Origin: Monomorium pharaonis
Lineage: Eukaryota > Arthropoda > Insecta > Hymenoptera > Formicidae
Reading direction: 5' to 3'
NCBI RefSeq assembly: GCF_013373865.1
Contig: NC_050469.1
Coordinates: 10,264,740 to 10,328,739, forward strand
DNA length: 64,000 nt
The number at the start of each line of letters is the position of its first letter. Positions within the stretch are counted from its first letter, which is position 1. The position numbers and the translations under genes were made by a program. The notes beneath the pieces were generated by a model that did no database searches, had not been told where the DNA came from, and worked only from the letters and a program-made list of their open reading frames with translations. Shown one piece after another: positions 1 through 12,895 of the stretch.

Positions 1-648
1 ACAAAATTCAATTCGTCACAAAAAACGATGTGTTAGGACTTTATATGTAAAGGGCTTTTAAGTACCTGGACAAAGTGACGGCATTTACGATACAAATCGC
101 TAGAACTTTTATATGCATCTTTTTTTTGTTAGAAGGCAACACGTCTTTGTTAATACGAGAAGGCAATTTGCTTTGTATCATCGGTATATCTGTGTGTCCC
201 AAAAACATCGGATCGATCTGACCAGCACCGTGCGTAGCTCGACTCGAAGAGCATCGAATCGAACAAGTGCAAAGGGACCGTTTACAGGCATTATTGGCAG
301 CACTGGATCACTGTTCAAATGTACTGTATATATATTTCGTTTTTTCTCCGGTATTTATCCCGAGGCTGTAATGCGACAAATCAGCCTGTTTACGCGCATC
401 GCAATCGGCCGCGTAGTCGCGCATCATCTAGCTAAACGCTCCTCATCCGTTTGTTTTTCTTCTACCTTCCATCTGTTGTTTCTCACTTTCTTCCGCGGAT
501 ATAATTTTCGCGAAGATAACCAGCATTACGTTCTTCCTAAACGTAAATAATATTTTTGACGATTTCCTCTTTATGTACAAAACTTAGAGTTATAGGATAC
601 ACTTGCACTCGCGCGCGTCACGCGTCCCGGGGCGCCAATAAGTTAAAT
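1..648. other. Sequence beyond the E74 3' end, no recognised gene
   Basis: A plus-strand frame of 145 codons with ATG at 113 runs to 550. It matches nothing I recognise and lacks compositional signs of a conserved protein. I do not call it a gene. The rest holds no visible RNA gene or repeat. Confidence 0.3.
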
Positions 649-678
649 TTTATTCTAAAGTTACACATTTTATTTATT
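649..678 (-). terminator. Cluster of AATAAA poly(A) signals for E74
   Basis: Minus-strand AATAAA occurs at 654-649, 674-669 and 678-673 (plus-strand TTTATT). No other canonical AATAAA on this strand was seen between the stop codon and here. The minus-strand sequence just beyond is moderately G/T-rich. This makes it the best visible cleavage region, but alternative or noncanonical sites cannot be excluded. Confidence 0.4.
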
Positions 679-1176
679 ACGCTTCCCGTGCGTCGGGCGG
701 GCTTCTCTGTGTTGTACGTGCGACGTCTCCGATCAGTCTGAGCATACGAGACCAGCAATACACGTGTATAATATATGTGCGTTATGACTGCGACTTTAGA
801 AGGCTCGAGCGCGAAATCGGCGCTCTCGAACGTACAAAATTCGTCCTCGATATATAATATATATAAGAACGAACTAAATAATATAGAAAGTTTCGAAAGA
901 GAGACGTCGCGCGAGATTGAAAGCGCCCTACGCGTGTGTCGCCGTGACGCCAAAATCTCATAAAGATACATCAAATCGCTCCATTTTTACTACATAACAT
1001 ACAATAGATATATTTATATAATATATATATAATATTCAATAATATATATATATTTTTTTACTAAAGGTATTCTTTATATTTATATACAGAGAGATATAAT
1101 CGTCCGCATCGATAATCTTTACGAATTAGTAACACTAGGTTGCTAAATAATAATTTTCTTGGACCTCGGTGTGCGA

Positions 1177-1177
<1 letters not shown>

Positions 1178-1232
<55 letters not shown>
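1178..1232. repeat. (GT)n microsatellite
   Basis: An uninterrupted TG/GT run of about 55 bp, inside the probable E74 3' UTR, where it reads as a CA repeat in the mRNA. Confidence 0.95.
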
Positions 1233-1233
<1 letters not shown>

Positions 1234-2243
1234 TGCATGTATATTAGCCAGCACCTTGCGTTGTTGAACCCTCAGTTCACGAATCAGAAAAGGGCCAATC
1301 CCTTCCACTTATACTTAAAAAAATATAATGTGCACCCCTCCCTGAGCTCACTCCGTGAAACTTCGAGAGACGCTTCTCATCCTTTCCCGTTCCACTACAC
1401 ATCTCGTCTCCTCTCCTCTCCTCTCCGTATCGTAAACCTTTTCACAGCCCTCATTTCGTTTCATTTTTTTTTTTGTGTAACTTTCGTCCGTTTCCATAAG
1501 TTTTCCATCTGCGCGGATCACGCGCGTAACAATTTTCTTAGATAACATATATAAATGTCTAATATACAATAAATAATTTGTTTCGCTCTTTCGAATATAC
1601 AACTTTTCGCTTTCCGACTTAAGTAATTTGTCCACGGCGTCCCTCCCGTAAGGTACACCAAATAGAATCTTTAGTTTCCTTTCTCGATACGTTAAGAACT
1701 AAATTTTGTACAAATTTCAACGAGTCGAGCGCCGTCCTGTCCCGATCCTACGCGGCATTTGGACACGCGAAAAAGAAACGGGCCGCAGGAGAAGGATGAG
1801 GTACTGGGTCGGGACCACCTCCGACGACATCGTCATGCGGCGCCTTAATATACATTTACATAGGTATAATACAAGGAACAAACGAAGCCAGAATGAAAGA
1901 TGGAAATAGAGAGATAGAGAGGGATAGAGGAGCAGGTAAGGAGATACAGACGGGAAGAGACAGAGGGAGAGAAAAGAAAAGGAGAAAAGTTGAACGCGTT
2001 TTACAACATCTGAGGGGTGTGCCAGGTCGGCGCGTCTCGATGGAGAAAACCGCTGAACGACGACCTTTCGCGCGGATGAGACCCCGCGACGGGTTCGCGA
2101 CAGCGCTGCATCAACGACGGCAATGATAACGACGACGGCCGACGTCCGCGTGAGACTCGCGGCGAAATGCCGTGCTGCTGCTTCTGCCGTTCCTCCTTTC
2201 TCTCCCTCTCGTGCCCCGCCGAGGGACGGGCCGACTCCCTGTC

Positions 2244-2797
2244 TCATGCGCCCGTACAGTCGATCTCGACGATGTCCTTCGGCACGTCGACGAACTGATA
2301 GACCAGCCGCTGGCCGTCCACCTTCGCCAGGATGCCGCGCTGGTAGTAGTAGCGCAGTGCCCTGCCCATCGTCTCGTAGTTCATGTCCGGCTTGTTCTTG
2401 TGTATGCCCCAGAGCCGTGAGACCGCCTTGCTGTCGACCAGCTTGAAGACGCCCCGCTCGCGATTCGTCCACTTGATGTAGCGCGGACAGTACTCGTGGT
2501 CCTGCAGCAGCTTGAGCAGGAACTCCCACAGGTACGTGGTCGAGCCCTCGCGCGACTTCCGCTTCACCGCGGCGCCGCCCTCGCCGCCCTGTCGCGGCTT
2601 CTTCAGCTTGCTCTTCTTCGAGCGCGACGGAAACCCGAGCTCGAGAAGGTAGAGATCGTCCGAGACCGAGCTAGTAGCCGCCTGAATCACGCTGGTGGGC
2701 ACGCCGCCGGGTCCCCGCGGCGGGCTTGGGGTACAGGGGGTCGCAAACTGTCCACCTCCGCCGTACATGTTTATGTAATTGTTGTAGCTGTCGGACA
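2244..2797 (-). CDS. Eip74EF: E74 last coding exon with ETS DNA-binding domain (residues 350-533)
   Basis: The acceptor TTTTTCAG|TGTCCGAC is at 2798; with C from the exon before it makes Leu350. The stop TGA is at 2246-2244. The exon opens with SDSYNNYINMYGGGG, then SVIQAATSSVSDDLYLLELG, which parallels VIQPATSSVSYDLSYMLELGG in Drosophila E74. Basic nuclear-localisation-like patches KKSKLKKPR and KRKSR follow. The ETS winged helix-turn-helix spans 2537-2286, from TTYLWEFLLKLL to VYQFVD. The recognition helix YETMGRALRYYY is intact, including the two Arg that contact GGAA. The C terminus ends soon after the domain, as in Drosophila. No damage is visible. Antisense open frames over this exon are shadows. 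Confidence 0.98.
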
Positions 2798-5700
2798 CTG
2801 AAAAAGAGAAAAAGGAGGAGAGCCCGATTAGAAAAAGTTCTGCGAGTTCTCACCGTTGTTTATTTACATGCGAATCTACGTAGCTAACTAATAATACGAC
2901 TTTTCATAGCAGACTTGACTACAAGTTTAATATATAAATTGCTTTGTATCTAATCTACTTTTTTTTTTTTTTTGCTCACTACGTAAAGCGCTTAATTATA
3001 TCTCGAGACATGTAGGACAATAACATGTGGAGGCCACTCGTTTATATAAGAAAATCAATATCGTCGTAATCACTATCGAAGGAATGATTTCGGCATCAAA
3101 AGAGGGACAAAAGAAGGGGGCCCGGCCTTGAGGAGACATGCTCTAATCCCAAAAGAATCCTCGACACAGAGTAGCGTTTATTATCTCGATTCGCGCGGCG
3201 AAGGGTCGGCGTCAGCGTTTATCGCGTTAGCTTTCGCACCGCGTGGCTTAAGGGTATACGTCGCAGTTGAACGTGCAATCAAGTATTAATAGCCATCGTT
3301 CGCGAGGCGGCAAAGAGGGAAAACGTCGTTATCGCCATCATCATTGTCGCGTTGTCGTTGTCGTCGATGCCTCCCGTTGTTTTTATCGCCCGATTGATCG
3401 ACGCGTGAGTGGATGCTTTCGAGAGCCCGCCACCTGTTTCCGTGTGTCTCACCCCATCGTCTGCATATCGTCCACCTATCTAGATTTTTTCTCCGACCTG
3501 AGTAAACGAGAGAGAGAGAGAGACAAGTAATTATCGCGAATTCGCGATCTGCGGAAACGCTGCCTACATGTTTGATATGTAATCCAGCCGGGAGTGGACG
3601 CCGCGCATCGATCGCGTTGGTGCGATCGTACAGATCGTACGCGAGTGCACACGATGTTGTCTGAGTTTCTGCCGCGAGCATAGGGCCGTGCTCGTGTGGT
3701 CCATGGGCGTAGGAAAACATGCCGGACGTGCACGAGAGAATCGCCAAAGTTCTTCCTTCCTAAACGAGAGATATATATATCTCTCTCTCTCTCTCTCTCT
3801 TTCTCGCACATATCTCGCGTTGAAACGCCGCGGCGCGATGGTGGTCTCCCTGGGAATCCCCGAGTTTCCGTACTCTCGCGAAAATTCAATAGCAAGCCGC
3901 CTTTTAAAAATCGAGTTTGGACCAGAAAGTTTTATTACTTAAATCCACCTGTGCGTCTGGCGGTCTCGCTGAAATTTGTTGGTCGGAATCGTACTAAGCG
4001 AGAAAAAGATAAGTTCAACATTTGCGGGGACTATCGCGAAGAGATATTGGAGAAAATTAAAGTTTCGGAATTTGATAAACATTGTCTTGGATTATATATT
4101 TTAGGAGTTTAAGTTTAAGAATAAGATACCGTGTGTTATAATAAAAAACCAAGGATTTTGAAAAGAATAAATCTTACAAATTAGTAATAGACAGGACAGC
4201 TTGTATAAAAAAAGAAAAGAAAAAAGTTCTCTGCCGTGACATACGTAAGCACAAATAGCGCGCCACGTTATGTCGAAAGAAAGCGAAAGTTCCGAAGCTA
4301 CCTCGAGATAAAAAATATATCTTGTTCTTCTTTACACCGGAGATGAGTAACCAGTGTCGCCACGCGGCTCCCATAGGAAAACGAAAAGAGGAAAAAGAAA
4401 ATTCTCAGCATTTCGCGCCTACATATACGCGACGTTATACCGAGAGAAAGCAAAAGTTTCGAGGCACTGCTACGAGAGACTGTGAGAAGAGCTCTTTTCC
4501 CTTTACGCCACTGGGTCGAAAGGAAGAGGAGACGGATCGAGATAAAGAGACGAAGAGAGAAAGAGAGAGAGAGAGAGGGTTAAAGCGGTGGACCGAGCGC
4601 GCGGCGAGCGGAGCGCAGAGCGGCAGAGCGAGCGAGAGGGGAACGAGACGAAGGGAGGGAGGGGAGGGAATCGGGGAACTCTGCCTGTAGTATGATAGAG
4701 GACTGACCCGAGCCAAGGTTGCACGGGTGACGCCATCAAGCTACTAGTGCATAATAGCGCCGCTCGTTCTGAGGCCGCCGCGACTGCGCTAAAATCGGAA
4801 CTCGTTCTCCGGCCCCTCGCGCTCCCTCCCGCTCCCCCTCGCCGACCCCCCCTGTGTCTATCCTTCCTCGTCGTCGCGTCAACCCTCTCTCTCCCGTCTT
4901 CCTTTCTCGTCTCTGTCGTTCTTTCTTGTCTCTCCCCGTTTCTCCCTCTCGCGCCTGCATCCTTCTCTCGCGCGTCGTGCGTTGCAGTTCCGTGGAGTTC
5001 CGCGCGGTTGAACGATTCCTCGGCCACTATTCGAGGTTTTCTGGTTTGTGCGGACCGACGAGACGAAAGGAGGATGGGGCGCGAATGAGGGAGAGAAGGG
5101 AATGACAGAACATTTATTTGGCGATATACCGAAACGGTATTATCTCCACCGGAGTAATAAGCACTCGTTCAAAATAACGGCGTTTACGTATAACACGTCA
5201 CTTTTTATTTATATGTCTCGGAATAATTTAACGGGAAGATATTTAAAAATTATGCTAAATTGTCTGGAATCAAGGAGAAACAAACAGACAAAACAAATAG
5301 GCGATTTATGCCACAAGCGAAAATCTTTATGGAAATTACGTAGAAAATATTTGCAAGTTAGATAAAGCAAAGAACAAAGCAAATGTACTAAATTTACAAT
5401 AATATATAATAAAACGAAGAACAGCAGCAGAAGAATTTATTCTGTTTCTCTGCAATAATGTACAAATCTACTGAAACATTGTGATTTGTGGTACACGTAA
5501 CGTAACGCGACAAGGTTTCAATAACTGTAAGGGCTGCGGTATAAATAGCGCGAGAAATGAAGCAAGATTCGAAGATGAAGAGAGAAGAGAGGAGAGGAAG
5601 GGAAAGGAGGGTGAGAAATGGGAGGAGACGGGGACGGAAAACAGAAGAACGGCAGGAGAGCTGAAGATTTTCGAGGTGGCTCTAAAAATACGGAGAACGC

Positions 5701-8700
5701 ACCGTTGTTCTCGGAAAGTACGTGCATACATGTGCGGGTAGAACACACGCGGGAACGCATGAGGAACGAGAGAGAAGAGGAGGAAAGAGAGAGAGAGAGA
5801 GACCGAGAAAGTGAGAGGAAGGCGGTAGTAGTAGCAAGAGGCTCGGAGAGCGCGCGAGAACAGCTGGAGCGGATCGTGTTTACGCGGGGTATGACTGGCT
5901 AGATGAGTCAATCGTAGACCCGTTGTCTAGGAGTGGTCGCGGTGGGGGAACTGCTCCTACTTCACTGACCTATACCACGAGCGCTGTATAGCGCAGGAAA
6001 GCACCGCTAGCCGATGAGTCTGGTGCGCCGCGTCCGGATAGAGAGATTCCTAGAAGCTTCGGAAGTCTAGGATCGATCAGGAAACGTGAATGGAACAGAT
6101 AGTTCGATAGTTCCGGAATATCGATAGATTTTTTTTTTTTCAAATTCAAGCTCGAGCGTGTAGGAAATCCAAGATGTAGAATATATCCTCGGAAAGAGCG
6201 CGTAAGATAAAGTCCTTGAAAATTTAGAAGACCAAGGATTGAAAGAAAAAACAAATAATACGCAAATGAAGTGGAGTTTTAAATATTCTACGATCCAATT
6301 AAAAAATTTTTTTAATCGAGTGGAAATTTACATTTAAATTAAAAATAAAAAAAATCCTAATACATCAACTAATTTAAATATTTAAAAGAAATGGTCTGCA
6401 TTTTTTATTTGCGATTGTGAATGATTCTTAACAAATAAAATGTAAATAAAATGTTAATAGTTTTATGACAAGAATAAATATCACAACTTATTAAATTGAT
6501 TACAAGTGCGATTCTACAATTATAAACGTGAAATTATTGTTAGACGTGAAATTATTGTTAGAAATGAAAAATATTTTTGGGGCCAGATTAAAGAATGGAC
6601 GAGGAAACATCAGATTCGTTATTATTTTTCTTTCTCTTTCTCAATGTATTGCATAGAATTACCATTACTACCACGTCGATGGCATCACAAAGCGCAGCCG
6701 GAGGTCGACTTAAGGCGATCATTGGTCGAATTTAAATTCAAGTTTCGGCCTGACGAGACGATATTCCGCGACAATGAAACGACAGTCTAATGCGTCCCCG
6801 AGGCCGTATTAATCTTCTACTTAAACGACATTCTTCGACTCTTGTAACCGACTCGCAAACAAGGTGGAGGGCGAAAGAGCGATTACAGGTTTAGGGAACT
6901 TTCAGGAAACCTAATTATCTTACTTAATAAAATTTTGTGACATTTGAGTAAAATATTGAAAAAGCTATTTCAACTTCTAAATGTAACAAAAAAAAGATTT
7001 TTAATCTGATATCTCGGTTGACTTTTACAAATTATAAAAAAGACTTTCGCTCAAATCGATTTACGTACAAATCGTCATTTACATTTATAACGAGAATCAT
7101 GAAATTTAATATCCATAATTTTTATTCAAGTGTTTCATATATTCAAGTATTCCTCGTTCTCTGTGGTGGTCGAATAAAAAGAATCAGAGCGATCAAATCC
7201 AAATTTTAACAAACTTACTCGACAAATAATCATTTGGTAAGACATATTTCTGTTAAGAATGCAAAACAGCCTTCTCAAGGGCTCAACAGCTGAGCTTGTG
7301 AAAATTACGCTCAGTTGCTCTGTCAGGTGATTACGCATTGGAGCGCGTTATTAATTTCTATATTTAACGAGGGTTTCACAACCCCCGCGCGCGCGTAACG
7401 AAGATCGAGAAAAAGGAAGTGGATCTGTGGGCCGCGTTTCCTCGTGCGCTCTCGGACCATATTCCTTCCTGACAGTGCCGGCAGGAAGTTTAGTCGAGGG
7501 ACTCGGTAACGAGTCGATAGTTAAAAATACACGGAAGGGTAGGCGCGTGCGACTGCGACTGCGACTGCGACTGTGGCTGCGGCTGCGACGCGACGCGCCG
7601 CGCCGCGCCGCTCGTTTATTTTGCGGAGGATTTCGCGCTAGCCGCTCGCTCTTTCTCTCTTTCTCTCTCGCGGGCCGGAAGTACAAGTATAGCGAGAAGG
7701 GAGAGGAGTTGGGGGAGACGGAGAGAAAGAGAGAGGAGGAAGAAAGAGGGAAAAAAGAGAGAAAGAAAAAAAAGCGCGATGAGCCGAGAAGCAGCGGGAG
7801 GCGGCTTGGCCGACGCACAACGAACGGTGGGGATATCCAGGGACGTACGATTCGACGGAACGAGCGGTAAAAAAAGCGGTTGCGCTAAAAGCGAGCTCGG
7901 TAGAAGAGAGAGATGCTGCGAGACGAGAGGGAGAGAGAGAGGGAGAGAGGAAGAGATCTAGACAGAGCGCGCATTCTCACGTAGTGACGGTCCCGGATAA
8001 TTGGCTGGGAAGTCGCATGCGCGCGCGCGAGATATTCCCTTACGTTCGTTTCGATAGCTTACAGAGAGAGAGAGAGAGAATGATGCTTGTCTAGAGACTG
8101 TTATCGATACCGGGTGTTTTCGACATTGTGATATCTCTCCCTTTCTCCCACAGTTTGCGATTCGTCTAGAAACGTCACCGAGAGAACCTGTGGGGAGAAG
8201 AGACGCGTCGACAATTCCGATAAATCGATGTTTTACCTTGATATATATCAGCGAACTTGAAATATTAACTGTTCCTTTTTAGTGACTATTGGACAGTATG
8301 ACATTCGATACAACACTACCGATTAAATCTGCCGTTATCGCTCAAGTACTCCTAATTAAGTTAAATAGACACTTAAGCTGTTAACCAGAATTTAAGAAAC
8401 GCGATAATTTAAAATATCATTCTGATAATCCGAACGAACAAATTAGAAAAAAAAAAAAAACTAACCGCGTAGCGTCTTTCAAAATACAAACCCTTATCTC
8501 TGCGTAGTGTCTTTGCCACACATTTATTTTGCAGACTATTTTACGCAAAGTATTCTACATATAAGATTTCAGTTTATTTTTAAATTTTAATTATAAAATT
8601 TCTGGTCAAGAAGCAATGTCAGTAACGAATAATATATCTCGGCAAGGAAAGAGTATTTATCTGCTTTTGTGATAATCATTTATTAGCCCTTGACACAAAT

Positions 8701-11700
8701 TTGACAGCCATCAGACTTCAAAGAGAATCGAGATAAAGATTGATTTCAACGGAGTGAGAAGTCTTCTACCCAGTCTTTTCGGATCTCGGCGAGATACGCT
8801 CGCGTGACGCGTGTTCTCACGTACCAGGATTTCGAGAGGCGGAATTCCGCGTGCATCTAAGTGCATGAGTTCCCCATAGCCGAAGCAGGAAAGGAAAGGG
8901 GTGGAGAGAGGAAGGGGAATGAGAATGCTGGTCTCCGGGAGGCGAACGAGCGCACGAGGGGCCACCGAAAGTGCTCGTCCGGCATAAACAAAGCGATCGT
9001 GGATTATGGTTCCGACATAGAAGCTCCGGTGCGCGGAAGAGGGAGAGCTGGACGAAGCGGGGGGCCAGAGGGATGGCGGAAGGGCAGGGTGAAGATGGGC
9101 CGGGCAGTGTCGGTGATAGCGGAGCGACGCCGATGATAGTGGTGGTTGTGCTGGATGATGGTGGTGGTCGTCGAGTGATGGAGTGGGTAGGAGGAAGAAG
9201 AAGAGGCAACGCGGAGGAGGAAGAGGCGGAGGAGGAGGATGATGAGATCGAGAGAAGGGGAGAGTTGACCTTCAGCTGCGCCGGGAAAGTCAGGCAGTCA
9301 CTGACCGACAGACTAACTTAACCGCTCTATCCTTCTCCTCCTTCTCTCTCCTCCGCCTCCATTCGCGACCGGCTAGTCCGATGCACCGCATTGCACACAT
9401 ATACGTTAGCGTCCGCCAGCCTCCACCCGTTCTGCCTCCCTTTCACTCTCTATCCCGTCGATCTCCGTCCGTCTCTCTCTCTCTCTTTCCTCCTCTCTCG
9501 CGCTCCTTCCTATCCTTGCTATTCCTTCAGCATCTCCCTGCCCGACGTCTCTTGACGTCGTGACGTTCTTCCCTCGGTCCCCAATCCTCTCTCGTCCTCA
9601 ACCCCCTCAAAGTCTTTCTCTCTTTCCTCTCGTTAGACCAAGTCCCTGCCTATTATGTTACCCTACTGCCTCGGGCTACTATCTTTAACCCCGAAACCCG
9701 TTCAAATTGCGAGTTCTCGGCGTGCACGTGCACCATCGTCCTCACTCCTTCTACGCTCCTTTTGCCTCTTTCTTTCCCCTCCCTTCCGTCTCACTGTCTC
9801 CGTCGACGCTCAGAAGAGGATAAAAGGATGATCCAGAAGGATACAAGGAGATTGATAGCTAAGGAAACATTTCGCTTTAACTGCTTGAACAATGAACTGT
9901 GTAAAACACGTTTTCATTCTTCACACTCTAGATTTGCAGTCTGGTGATTAGCATCAATGTTATTTAATGAGATACGTAAAATACGTGAAACTTTCATTTA
10001 CGACATTCTCTTAATTTATATCCTGATAATTATCTCTAATTCATAAGTAACACGCATAAAATAATAAAACGTTAAAAGCATCTCGAAGTTTATTAGCCGT
10101 GAAATTTCAGGGCGCGAAGCAATCTCGTTTTACATTCTTTAAAGCCCGTCAGATCGATTTCACTTGGATGAGAATCAGTTATTATATTTCGTCATTTCAT
10201 TCCATTTCAAGGTGATTTACCGTGCGCACGCGAGACTTTTCGTCGACGTTCTTCCTGGTCGTTACGTAAATGCATTTCGACGTCGGGGAACGGAACTTGG
10301 TGTTTGCGGATTAGGTTTGCATGGCGATGAGCAACACTGTTTTCATCGTCGGCGAGGGCGTGGGCGATGGCGCGGTACCTCTCTCGCGGTTTCTGTGCTT
10401 TCCACGAAGTGCCTGTGGCCGCCTCTTCTCTCTTCCCGGCTTCTCGCGCTTAGAGCGTAAAGACAACCGCGCGGCGGAGAGGGAGAAACCGAAGGGAGAA
10501 AGAGAGGAGATGGAGAAGGAGAGAGGGAAGAGAGAGAGATTTACGTTCCGGGCGCCTTTTTCCGCGCGACCACCTTGACTGCCTATAAAATGTTCGCGAA
10601 ACATTTATGCGTGCGTGTCCCGCGACTCGCCGATCGCGTCGATTTCTCGGCGAGCAATAACGCGTTTCGCTCGACGCGAAGGATGACGCTAACGAGGAAA
10701 GAGACGAGCGGCGATGACGAGCGCGAAATTCCCGGGAAACATCAGTTATTCTCGGTAATCGTTTTAACGAGATATCGATGACCCGGAAACACGTCGATTT
10801 TTTTATATTTCTCCCTGTGCCTCGCACCGTCGATTTTCGACACCCGTATGTTTACGAGTAGATTGTTTTTTTTTTGCCGACGCGACGGAAAGTTCCGGGA
10901 CCCACGATCCGTGCGGATACTATCGATATTTTCTTGGTTATTTCTTGACAGCGACGAGAAAGATTTCTTTCAATGCTATTCACTGCCAAATTTAATGTGT
11001 ATCTAATGATCTTGACCTTTGCGACACTTGCAGACCGCACTATCGACGGCGTTTCGATAAAAGTTAAGCGTATTGCAGAATTAAAACATCTGCATCGCGA
11101 GAAGCAGTGTTGTTGTCGAAGAGATAAGGAAGCGAATTAATGAATTAAAATTATCAAGGGGAATGTACGTAATTCTGAAAGTATACTTTCTTTTATTCGC
11201 ACCCTATTGGAAAAATTCATGGACTTTGATTTTTACAGCAAAAGATTACGAGCTCTCAAAAATTTACATATGTCAAGACTATTAGCGGCAGAGTCACTCC
11301 GTTCATTCGTAATGACTTCATGAGGATGCTGCTTTTTCCTTGTTTATCTTTGCTTCTTTAACGCTTCCAGAAAACTCGACAATTACTCTCACCATTCTAA
11401 GTAAAGAACGATAACTCTCATGTATCGCTGTTAATACGAACGCAAGAGCGGAATCGTTATTCATCCCGTGCACGCAAACGCACAGGAAATGCCCAAATCG
11501 CCGCACGGATTCCACGCGGACGTCTCTTACGGAGAATTAGGAATCGACATCGGAGTTTCGGAGATAATCGAGGCGCGTTTTCACGGTAGACGGTAGACCG
11601 AGCGAAGATCTATCTCGAATGGATGTTGTCGATCGCCAATAAAAAATACACGCGTTTTCGTTTCGCGCCGGCGAAATAAATGCTTCGCGCGATTTATAAC

Positions 11701-12834
11701 CCCGGAGCGGATCGGAGCGGAGCGAAGCGCGGCGTATCGCCGGCGTGCATCGTTTGCGGAATACGTTTCCCCGGCGCGGCGGGTTCGTCGATCGTTCGAT
11801 GGGATTCTTATTGTCGGTTTCCTGCCGTACGCGTATCACGCCGGGCAGCTCTTTGTGAGCGCGCTTTCCGTCTCTCTCTCTCTCTCTCTCTCCCTCTCGT
11901 CCTCTCGGTATCCGGAAGTCTCGACGCTCGAAGATTAACTCGCGCGCGCGCGATGTCGAACACTCCCCGTAGAACGTGAAAGCTAATTCTGACTCACGAG
12001 CGGCCTGGTCGTTTGGACGAATTTTAGAAATTGCAGAAAAGTAGGAAATTGCAGCGTTTCTTTCGGGCATCCAGAAATGAACGTTGATTGCGCATCGAAA
12101 TGTTTCCAAGCTTTAATATTTACGGTATTACTTCCGTATTTTATTTATATCTTATTATCCGCATCCTGTGTCGTATCGAGATAATGTACTGAATATAACT
12201 GCATAACATGAACATTGTCCCGGCCGCGAAATGTGCAGTTACGCACGACCGCCCTAGCCGCGAAGTTGCACGCTACCCACGTCGTCGTCATCGTGGAAGG
12301 CGCGAGGGCCCGAGACAATGACGACGTATTCGTCGCGAATGGAAAGAGCGACAGGTGTAGGCATAATGCGCCAGGCGCTGCCGGATGACTTATGCAGAAA
12401 CGATGCGTGTCGTCCTCGCGCGGTGATGTCCTCGCAAAATGTGAGACGCGGGAGAATCGACGTCGCGGAAGCGTGCGCCCTTACCCGGGTCCCTCTAAAT
12501 TAAAGCGCGTTACGCAGCAGAAACTCGCGCTGTCAGAAATCGGAGGTTGTGAAACGCGTGGAATAAAAAATTGTCTGGGAGGAAAATTATTGAACGACGC
12601 GTGGTCCAACAAACGAGAGAGAGAGAGAGAGAGAGAGAAAGAATGTGTGTGTCTAGTCTAGTAATCAGGTGGCATTGATAGAGAGCTATAATCATGTAGA
12701 AAAAAGTAATAAATTGCAATGTATCGGAGTCAATAAAACATATGCATTTACCGGAATTATCATATCGCTCCTACACCGATCCGCTTACATTATTCCTTTC
12801 CGACAGTCGCGAGGACAGGAATACAAGGAAAGAA

Positions 12835-12895
<61 letters not shown>

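Larger units (their letters stand above)
649..2243 (-). other. Eip74EF: Probable E74 3' UTR
   Basis: This is the stretch after the TGA. The first canonical poly(A) hexamers met on the minus strand are near 649-678, giving a 3' UTR of about 1.6 kb. It contains a GT microsatellite (1178-1232; CA repeat in the mRNA), a block of AT repeats (1015-1060), and one TGTATATA Pumilio-type word on the minus strand at 1088-1081. The extent is inferred from the hexamers only. No other gene is seen in it. Confidence 0.5.
2798..10160. other. Intron 4, part nearest the ETS exon: purine-rich blocks and candidate receptor sites
   Basis: Holds an FTZ-F1-type site (3123), AT/CT microsatellite (3769), a purine-to-pyrimidine switch (about 4490-4975), an IR1-like site (5959), an 18-bp tandem duplication (6526-6561), an ETS core (7675) and a second purine-to-pyrimidine switch with receptor half-sites (about 9000-9620). 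Stretches 6260-7000 and 8220-8700 are AT-rich with nothing recognised. Confidence 0.6.

Noticed and set aside
113..550. Plus-strand 145-codon ATG frame next to the E74 3' end
   Set aside because: No recognised domain or start context. Kept only as a note because no homology search was possible.
649..2243. miR-34 seed match in the E74 3' UTR
   Set aside because: Drosophila Eip74EF is a known miR-34 target, so CACTGCC was looked for on the minus strand; none was seen below the stop codon.
2123..2446. Plus-strand frames across the ETS exon
   Set aside because: Antisense shadows of the conserved ETS coding sequence.
4503..5027. Minus-strand 174-codon frame and overlapping frames near 4.4-5.1 kb
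   Set aside because: Low-complexity Ser/Arg/Leu products of GA/CT-rich DNA, open on both strands.
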